Assembly (NCBI GenBank): GCA_947650285.1
Contig: CANTFL010001342.1
Coordinates: 558,001-622,000 of the forward strand
Direction of reading: 5' to 3'
Source: Hyaloperonospora brassicae
Taxonomy: Eukaryota > Oomycota > Peronosporomycetes > Peronosporales > Peronosporaceae
Length of the DNA: 64,000 nt
A program made the position numbers and the translations under genes. Below, one piece after another: positions 56,023 through 64,000 of this stretch; within the stretch, counting starts at the first letter, position 1; each line of letters opens with the position of its first letter. The notes beneath the pieces were generated by a model. It was not told where the DNA came from, did not search any database, and saw nothing but the letters and a program-made list of their open reading frames with translations.

Positions 56023-57125
56023 CATGAACATGTTGGACATTGAAGAAGACAACAGCTTTCACGGCACCCGTGAAAACTACTCCTATTTGATCGATATCGA
56101 TTGGAGTGAGACCGAACGAATGAGCTTGACCGTTAGCGAAGAATCTACCTGGGCTATGCTATATTAGAAAGAAATAGGGACGACCAGAATGCCGTCATCA
56201 CCAAATTCTTGCAACGAGCACTTGATGAGTCAAGAGCGCGGGTGACCTTGCTGCAGCAACAAGATCATTAGTGGACTGAAACTCTGACACAACAACAGTC
56301 TCAGTCCGCAGAGGCGACGCGTGAGCGTCGACGGGAATCTCTATAGCTAGGAATCTACAAGTATCGGAGAGTCGAGGGAGACTCGCTGTAAAGATAGTAT
56401 GTCAAGGCGGACCGTGCTATCGAGGCTCGTCGCATCGACAATGAGCAAATAAAAGTCGAATTTTTTCAGTCGTACTTGACAGGGGACGCCAGGAATTGGG
56501 CCCTGACTCTCAAGTTACACGATCTAAACGTTTGTGGGTAGTTAAAATTCTTCAATATCCTGCTCAGGAAAATGTTTGAGCTGCCAAGTGGCGATTTCAG
56601 GACTATTTTAGTGTTTCTGCAACTCAAACAGGGTAAGCATAAGGTTCACACTTACGCCCAATACGTGCGTTACCTTGCAATTTGCATGACAGAAAATCTG
56701 CGAGTGAATTTGTGCTGATTACAATATTCATTGAATGACTTTCAGATAATACCTTCAGGGACCACCTGTTCCGCGAAGAGCTTAAGAGGGTCTCGGACTC
56801 AATCCACGCTGCGGAGCAGGAAGCCTTTAGTGTGAGACAGGCTCATACTGCTTTGGTCCCTTATCATCGACAGACAAGACAAGCGGTTCGAGGTTCAGAG
56901 CCAATTGACCTCCGTTATGTCGTGGGCGAAAAACCTTGCCCTGCAAATGACAAGCGGTCGCTGAGATTCGATCGCTGTCACAAGCTGGGACACTACGTAT
57001 TCGAATGCAGTCTATTCCGCTCTGTACCTTGCGGTGCAAAGAGGAATAACCTTCCACCAGCCAGGATAACTGAAGGACGAGGGCCCGACGCTGTTGCACA
57101 GCCTCAACAGCGAAGAGGACCATAA
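56023..57125 (+). pseudogene. gag remnant of decayed element
   Basis: It begins MNMLDIEEDNSF, matching the young gag start MNMLDEEDTFH, and ends with a damaged zinc knuckle: the RFDRCHKLGHYVFEC stretch has lost the first Cys of the CCHC set. Stops near 56167 and several frameshifts break the frame. The 56832-57125 segment is the longest open piece. Confidence 0.85.
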
Positions 57126-57199
57126 AAAGTGGTCGGGGTCAGTTGGGGCGGAGCGCCCTACTGATCCAGCAACATCAAGAAAATTTATAAACTATTGAC

Positions 57200-60100
57200 G
57201 ACGGTTTCTCCCGACACACAGATCTCTATATCTCTCCACTCGGTGATTTGGATCCCTTCATCACCTTAACGTTGGAAGTGACAAAAAACTTGTCATTGTG
57301 CACCCTAGTTGAGTGTAGGGCATCGAAAAAAATCGTTCGTCGCCAGTCAGGAGAGGCTGGCAGACTAAACTTCGTCGAGCGGGAGATCCATCCGACGAGG
57401 ACGACGGTGCGAGTAGCGACAGGCGCATCAATCATTGTGAAAGAAAACACGTAGCCGGAATCCACTACGCGTTAAAGAGGAAAGAGTAAGATGATGATTT
57501 TATCGTATTAGATTTGGAATACATGGTCGACGACATCCTACGTCTGCTGTGGCTCAGGATATACGAGCCAAGGGTGAGCTGGCAGCATCGATCAGTATCG
57601 ATGCCTGCCACTTGTTCATCAGATGACGATCTGAAGAATATCTTGGAACGCCCAATTTCCTGTGGGCGTACTGCGAGTGATTGCGATAGCCTCACTTGCG
57701 GTACGGTCGTTAGCACGACTGTACAAGAACATAGTGTAGATGATCACTACATTGTGGAAAAAAACTCTCCTGAATCCTGTTAAATTGACATTCCAGGAAG
57801 TTACCGAGACATTACATGTCTTGGTCAATGCCGGATCAAGCGTAGTCGCTTATACGCTTCATCTCAATGCGCCTCCGAAGATAACTTCGGAGATAACCTA
57901 ATTACAAACGCTCGAACCAAAAAGGTTCTTGCGTGATCTGCGTAGTGGCACATGTCAAGCAGATTTGCATACTCGTCAAAGAAGATGAGTATGTGGCCGA
58001 TATCAGGTCGGCAACAGTATTTGCTGAGACCGAACAAGTTCTCAGCAGCTCATCGATGGACGAAATTGTCCTCGATGAGAAGACTCGGATTGAGCGATAC
58101 ACGTCTCAACCTGGGAGTCACTTCAGTCAAATCCTTTGTATAAGGATTTGATCGAATTCAAGGATGCGTTCCCTGAATCCGTACCTTGCGAGTTGCCTAA
58201 GGACAAAGGCACTCGACACGAGATCGAGCTCAAACCGGGCTCGAAATACTGTGACATGAAGCAGTGGCCACTACCTCGTGAACAAGTACCAGCGATCGAC
58301 AATTTCTCTGCCGATCGCTTAGCAGCGGGCCATGTGAGGGAATCAACATCCTCTTACAGCTCTCCGACCTTCTGTGTGCGAAAGACCACAGGAGGATGGT
58401 GGATAGTGCACGCGTTCAACAAGTTGAATGCTGCAACGGTACCGGCTCAGACGCCGATACCGAGGAAGGACGTTATCATAGATGCTATGTCAAAGAGTAC
58501 CATCTTTTCGTCCATGGATCTGATGGATTAATTCTATCAGATCTTCATGCGTGAACGGGGCATCCAGTTCACGGCAGTGGGTACCCCCAGCGGGATGCTG
58601 TGGGAGTGGCTAGTGATGCCACAGGGGCTGAGCAATGCCCCTGCAACGTTCAGCAGATGTGTTACAAATCTGTTGAGACCGGTGCGAGACTTCGCACCGA
58701 GTTACTTCGACGATGTGTTCGTCCATAGCCGGGCTATGGACGGAAAGACGGACGTTGAAGTTCACCGAACTCACGTCCAGAAGGCTTTTAATTTATGCGC
58801 AAGCATATGTTGTATGTTAACCTCAAGAAGTGTATATTCGCGGCAAGCGAAATACCACTTCTTGGGTGCATCGTGGGTAAACACAGCGTACGCCCCGATC
58901 CCGAGAAGATCAAGGCAATCACCGACTGATCAGTGCCAACCGATGTCAAGGGACTTAGAAAGTTCCTTGGACTAGCGGCGTACTTGCACAGGTACTCGCG
59001 CAACTACGACGAGATAACTGTTCATTTTTCTTGTTTACTCAGGCAAAATGTGAAGAGGTCATGAATCGCGGACTGTCAGCGTTCCTGTAAAGGTACAAGC
59101 AAAGAATGATGCAATCCCCAATATTAGCGATTGCAGATCAAAACAGATCATTCCATGTGATCTGGGACGCCATCGATTTTGAAGTCTGCTGTGCGTTGAT
59201 GCAGTATGGCACAGACGTCTCAGAGCGCGTCGTCTCCTATCGATAGCGTCAGCTGCAACCAGCCAAACGCAATTACCCAGTTGCATGACAAGAAACTACT
59301 TGCCATGAAGTATGCACTGGCTAAGTTCCGGGTCTATCTCTTTGGAGATAGACCGTTCATCGTATATACGGACCATGCGTCACTACGTACGGCCGTAAAC
59401 AGTCCACACCTCTCGCAAAGAATGTCGAGGTATTTGTCGTTCTTCGCGGAGTATAACTTCTCCGTGGAGTACAACCCAGGACGACTGAACATTGTCGCTG
59501 ATGCGCTATCACGTCGGCCGAATTTCGAGCCGATTGAGCAAGTCAACAGTGTAGTCTTGCCCACTATTGTGGCGCTGTCAGTCAGCGTGCCTTCGTCGCC
59601 TTTACTCGACGACGTGCGGAAGGCGTACGCAGGAGATACGAATCGCCTCCATTTAATAAATCATCTTGCGAACCCATCCCGATAATCTATGTCGAACTGC
59701 TGTACTACAAAGCAGTTGCAGACGACACACATCGTGTCGTCAATTCTGATCAGAATGATTTCGCGTTCACGTTTCACGTTCAAATGACCCGATAGCCCAT
59801 TCGGTGGAAGTCGTGGTAAAGAAAAGAGGTATCTTTCGGTAACCACAACTTTTACTTGCCACGCCAGTATCTATTTATGCGCGAGTGCATTTCTTTTTGC
59901 GAGGTCTATTGGCGGGTATAGCCTAGCCTTTCATCCCGCGTGCCATTGTAACTTTAGCCGATCCCGGCAGAGTATCGATAGTCCGTTTCCATGGAATTCT
60001 CCTCGAGGTTCCCGAAGACACTCACAAGAATAATAGTATTATTATGTTTATGGACCGTTTCAGCAAGATGGTGCATCTTGCTGCGGTTCCCGAGTCGATT

Positions 60101-61157
60101 GATGCACACGGATGTGCCCGTGTCTTTGTCGACACATTATTTCAAATATACGGGTTAACAGCTCGTATTCGACCGTGATCCTCGGTTCACGGCGGAGTTT
60201 TGGCAATCCGTATTCCGCACAGTAAGACCACGGTTGAAGATATAAATCTCTGACCATTCCAAAACGGATGGTCAGACAGAATATGCAAATCGTGTCCTTA
60301 CAGAAAAGTTTCGAGAAAACGTTCACTCTTTTCTGAGTTGGAGTGAGTTCTAGGCAATGGTCGAGTTCGCCATCAACAACTCCGTGCTTGCGTCCTCGAC
60401 GCATACACCGTTTTACGTAAATGGCTTACGCCACCTACGTATCCCCGCCCTATTACAGAGTGACAATGGGTAAAGGGGAGGGAATCGCTCGAGCAAAAAC
60501 CGTTATAGCTCTTGCTAATCACGTAGCATCTCTCACGCCGATACATTCGATGCCGATGTCGATAATGTCGACGTCGACGCAATTGGCTTTAGCAGTAACA
60601 ATGACGCTGCTGCTACATCTGACAGTGATGGCGATGCTGGGATATTCATTTTCGTCAACGGTTATGCCAGCGAGGAAGACGGCAACCTCGCTGAAAAAGA
60701 GAAAAATCTCTTCTCAGTGTGCACAAGGCGCACTAAAAGACAAAAAAACGAGCCAGCAGATAATTTCCTGATGAGTTTAGAAGCTGTAGAATGCTTAGTT
60801 CAGGACTACATAGCTTATGCGGTGGACCGCCAAAACGGAACGCAGTCAAGAATGAAGGAGCAAATCTTCATTATTTTAAGGTTAACGAACTAGTACTACT
60901 GTCTACGGTAAACGTACCGGAACATGCAGTCACTAATGTCGGATGTAGTAAACTACTGCCGAAATATATCGGTTCCTTTCGCGTATTACACCGCAAAGGG
61001 AATGAATAACCGATTGAGTTGCCTCGTAGGATGCGCACGCATTCTACGTTGTATGTTGGTCGTCTCCTCACGTACCATCAACACGAGGTTTCTTCCAAGA
61101 GCGAAGACATCCGGCACGCTCATCAATCTTCAACTGATTATTGTGATCACGGACTAA
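57200..61157 (+). pseudogene. pol remnant of decayed element (protease, RT, RNase H, integrase)
   Basis: The protease segment is at 57248-57454, where the catalytic motif LVDCGASNN reads LVECRASKK, losing the active-site Asp. Reverse transcriptase lies at 58136-58975 with YFDD intact but a stop at about 58528-58530. RNase H is at 59206-59685 (YTDHASLRTAVNSPHL), the integrase core at about 60040-60420, and the integrase C-terminal fold at 60791-61157 (NVGCSKLLPKYIGSFRVLHR). An in-frame TAA interrupts the integrase-to-C-terminal junction near 60467-60472, close to where the young copy is frameshifted. Confidence 0.88.
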
Positions 61158-61239
61158 ACTCTCAGGTTTGTTATTCAGCAATTCCCTCTCGTGACGAGCT
61201 GCCACTAGCTCGTCGCGCAAGTGACGTTTCTTGCGTTCA

Positions 61240-62590
61240 TTTTAAAGCTGAGAGAATTCCGATCGGTATTTTTCCAGATCGGTAAGGAGACGTCCTACGG
61301 TCGCCAACAAGTCGTGTCGACGATCGTACTCGTAATCGACGTCCTCTCTCAACTCGGTCAGGAAGCGTTCAAGGTTACGCAAAGCCTCCTGCAGGACGGG
61401 CAGATGAGCCAGACCTTGTCTTTCCACCCAAAACCGGGACTGCTGTTGTTTCTCACGGAGTTCGACGCTTTCACGTGGGCCTAATCTTGAACAACCGCCT
61501 TATCCCCCGGGGAGCGGACAAGTTGCCTTGTCCGCTGTCGGGGTATCCACCATTTTATGACAGCTAGGAGTCTCGTTACCATCTAATAGCTGACGTTAAG
61601 GGTCTCATCCGCCACTACGACTAAAACCATCCGATTGGCCATCGGGCTTCCGATAAACACACGCTTTTACCGCTTGTGGACGGATTGCAAGTTTCCACCC
61701 GCTTTACGCACTCCTAATGAGATGTGTGTTTTTTACAGGGTGAGCCCAGGGAAAGTCTTCCTTCCAGCGCGTTGCGAATTTTTGACACAACTCCCACAAG
61801 GGTCATCCGATGTGAGGTACGTAATTTCTGCCTCACGTGACAATCGATGCAACCTGTATCTTGCATGGATTGGAAGTCGTTTTTCAAACTTAATGCGTAC
61901 TACATCAAGCTTTTGAAACCACGCCTCACGTCCAAACCTTTTGACGTTCTGGATGAACGCGTTTCAGCGAGGTGTTGGCACGCGTTTGGTTGCCATTATA
62001 CCATCGATGCTTACGAAAAGCATCGAGATAAAAGTGTTCTTCAGCGCGAAAGTTCTTCGCACTGGAACTTAAACCATGAAGCTCACTCGCATCGAATAAG
62101 GATATTCGATGGTGTTGACGTGTCGCGTGAGACAAGCTATTGACTAGCTGCAGCTCATCACTCTTCGACGTGGTATCTTTGCCGGAACAACGGGTTTCAG
62201 TATAAATACGGCTCGCATCATCGTCAACGCGCTCGTGCGAAGTGCACGAGTTGACTGTGGTAATGAGTACTCATACTCATCACCATATTCATCATCGCTC
62301 CCGAACATACTGCACCGTATGTCGCGAGTCCGTTCGTTCCTCAGGATTCTAACGAAAGAGGCACCGCAGGTGAGCGCGATGCCTCTGAAGGATTTTTCGA
62401 GTCAGATACATCTGACTCGCCAGAGTATCTCACCCCTAGCCCGAGGTCGCTGTGTGCATGAGGTGCGATACTACATGCGCCTGAGGCAACACTTTATGCA
62501 GTTATATAAAGAGCAGAAGACGACGAATCATCTGCCGCAGAGGCTGGCGCAGTAGCATAACGTGTCGTCTTTGGGTCTTCCCGCATAGAC
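61240..62590 (-). pseudogene. Remnant of the antisense coiled-coil frame in the decayed element
   Basis: On the minus strand the start region survives at about 62588 (ATGCGGGAAGACCC after AAGTCT). The globular core is at 61926-62135 (QHHRISLFDASELHG and SAKNFRAEEHFYLD, against QHHRIPLFDATELHG and SAKNFRAEEDFYLD in the young copy). The coiled coil is at 61242-61427 (LTELREDVDYEYDRR). Stops and indels separate the pieces. This shows the frame is a standing part of the family and not a chance frame of one copy. Confidence 0.8.
61500..61630 (+). pseudogene. Chromodomain remnant of decayed element
   Basis: A short stretch encodes YPPFYDS, a stop, then ESRYHLIADVKGLIRHYD, aligning with the YPPSWNSWEPRSQLLMDVEG end of the young chromodomain. 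The N-terminal half is too mutated to follow. Confidence 0.65.
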
Positions 62591-62708
62591 TTGTTATTTA
62601 TGAGGGGCAAAGTCAGAATGAATGGGTCTGACGAACAACTGCTTCCCGTCCCGTTGGCATCCAACGGGTGGCCACAAAAGGTTTAATTGTCAAACGGTGA
62701 TTATCAGT

Positions 62709-62721
62709 TAAGGGGGGTGAT
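62709..62721 (+). other. Polypurine tract of decayed element
   Basis: TTAAGGGGGGTGA abuts the 3' LTR, equivalent to the tract at 17480-17492. Confidence 0.8.
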
Positions 62722-63205
62722 GTAACGGTATCCCGTTAAATGATATTGTCATTAAGGATAGAATGACAATAACGAATATTACGTTGCATATTCTTTCAAC
62801 AATATCACAAAGGATGATGATAGCGTTGGGATGACTGAAGGGTCTACTCATTGGTTGATATCGTGATGATTATATAAACCCACCAATCGCTACTAGACGC
62901 GCGCAATGGGCGGTGAGTAGACATCATCATACGTTTGATTAGATTGATATAATTAGGTCAGGATGAACAGAGACACTAAAGTTTTAAGACTTAAATATAT
63001 TAAATAACAGTTTGACTTTTACCACGACTTGAATCTTTGTCTCAGGAGCTATTGGTCCTCTGGATTAGTGCTATATATAGCAGGTCACTGACCTTTACTG
63101 CTGTCAGTGGGAGATAGCTCCTTACTGAAAAGTCATTACGTAGTTGTCAGTGGGAGATTACTCCGTACTGAAAAGTCAGTACGTTGTTGTCAGTGCCTTG
63201 TTATA
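62722..63205 (+). repeat. 3' LTR of decayed element
   Basis: The ~484-bp LTR begins TGTAACGGTATCCCGTTA. A duplicated CAGTGGGAGAT...CTGAAAAGTCA block (about 63100-63180) makes it ~40 bp longer than the 5' LTR. The end (CTTGTTATA) is degraded. Most of its length is close to the solo LTR at 15017-15461. Confidence 0.88.
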
Positions 63206-64000
63206 TATGCCTATTTGCATGCAAACATACCAGACATGGGTTGTGCTCATATAAGCTTATATTATCGGCGTGCGAGGACCGACTCCAGACGGCTTTTAAC
63301 GCGTCATTGCACGTATTTGTGTTACACTAATTGCATCTCGATGGTATCAAGAGAAAGTAACCGATTCACTAATACTTGAGCAAAGGTATTCGGTGTTGCT
63401 TTCGGTGGTAACGACCGATTATCATGATACGAAATCGGCATTGGTGCGATAAATAGCCGTTATTATGCATTCACATGTACCGTTCCAGGCGTCTGCTTCT
63501 ATCAGCTACAAAGATAGCGATTAGTGTTATACATTGGAGGGTGGTTCTCAATGATATTTTTCTATCGGTAGTGTTCTTGCCGACGGCTACTCTTGAAACA
63601 AAGACCCAAACGATCGAGGATCTGGCTCGGTTGCACAAGCACTTTTATGGAAACACCTCTCTGAGGTCTAGGAAGTACGACACATGATCGATCCAAACCT
63701 CCTCATTTTACCGACGCAAGCGGGTGAAGTGGACCTATCCCTTATAAAAATAAATATTTTAACTAAACAAACGAAATATGCGCTCAATGATCATCGTCAC
63801 TTCGTATAAGTACATTGCGGCTAGGGCGAAGTGGCGAAATTATTGCAGCAAAATCCGTCTTAACATCAACCCAACGGTCCATCAGGACATTGAACTTCGA
63901 CGGCCGCTGAAACCGCATCTTCCTCGCTCCTTGAAAGTCATATTCAGGCTGGATAGTTAGTATCAAATCCTGTTCAGATATTAGCCTTGCAGTGTCAAAC
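63206..64000. other. Right flank, no supported gene
   Basis: Short frames on both strands without recognisable features. Confidence 0.45.

Larger units (their letters stand above)
55532..63205 (+). mobile_element. Decayed full-length Ty3/gypsy element, opposite orientation to the young copy
   Basis: The ~7.67-kb element has diverged LTRs at both ends (55532-55972 and 62722-63205), gag, pol, chromodomain and a remnant of the antisense frame, all in the order of the young element. The 5' flank is ATGTA (55527-55531); the 3' flank reads TATGC, so the target duplication has decayed or the ends recombined. Numerous stops and indels interrupt every gene. Stretches of pol (58136-58975, 59206-59685) remain very close to the young copy. 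Confidence 0.92.

Noticed and set aside
1..64000. CRISPR arrays, tRNA or rRNA genes, RxLR or Crinkler effectors
   Set aside because: I looked for spaced direct repeats, tRNA B-box-like GGTTCGA motifs with a foldable arm, and RxLR-dEER or LxLFLAK-type motifs after a signal peptide, and found none I could support.

Overview
The window looks like part of an oomycete genome, probably Peronosporales (Phytophthora or downy-mildew type). The evidence is intron-poor, GC-rich nuclear genes (a proteinaceous RNase P, a very large BIG-type Sec7 ARF exchange factor and a folate-biopterin transporter family protein), followed by a block of Ty3/gypsy chromodomain retrotransposons of several ages. The species cannot be named from the sequence alone. 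Domain calls come from reading the translations; no database search was possible.

Layout. 1-12.5 kb is the gene end of the window. A partial PRORP gene runs leftward (1-1237, minus). It is divergently paired with a BIG/Sec7 gene (1678-7944, plus) that has one short intron near its 3' end and a 42-codon last exon. A folate-biopterin transporter family gene follows (10830-12530, plus). 12.5-17.1 kb holds no gene I can support, but does hold a clean solo LTR (15017-15461) with a 5-bp target duplication.

17092-25066 is a near-intact, very young Ty3/gypsy element. Its 388-bp LTRs read the same at every position I compared, and its target duplication is perfect (GTACA). Its gag, pol and integrase-chromodomain genes lie on the minus strand. 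Between the chromodomain and the polypurine tract, and overlapping the chromodomain region, lies a 534-codon open frame on the opposite (plus) strand with a globular middle and a long C-terminal coiled coil. A decayed relative in opposite orientation (55532-63205) has recognisable remains of every part, including the antisense frame.

25-55.5 kb is an AT-rich, heavily mutated graveyard. It has minus-strand pol remnants at about 27.2-31.2 kb, gag-pol remnants at about 48.0-52.1 kb, degenerate LTRs at about 25.5-26.0 and 36.5-36.9 kb, and a compact inverted-repeat DNA transposon (52360-53838, probably a non-autonomous Mutator-like element).

The most unusual observation is that the young retroelement is tiled from LTR to LTR with short perfect hairpins, roughly one per 30-60 bp with stems of 7-11 bp. 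They occur in gag, pol, the antisense frame and the LTRs alike. I did not see this in the neighbouring host genes. Both the gag start codon and the antisense-frame start codon sit at the tip of such a hairpin. This element-wide folded-RNA architecture, together with a conserved antisense coiled-coil protein, is my candidate for an undescribed system.
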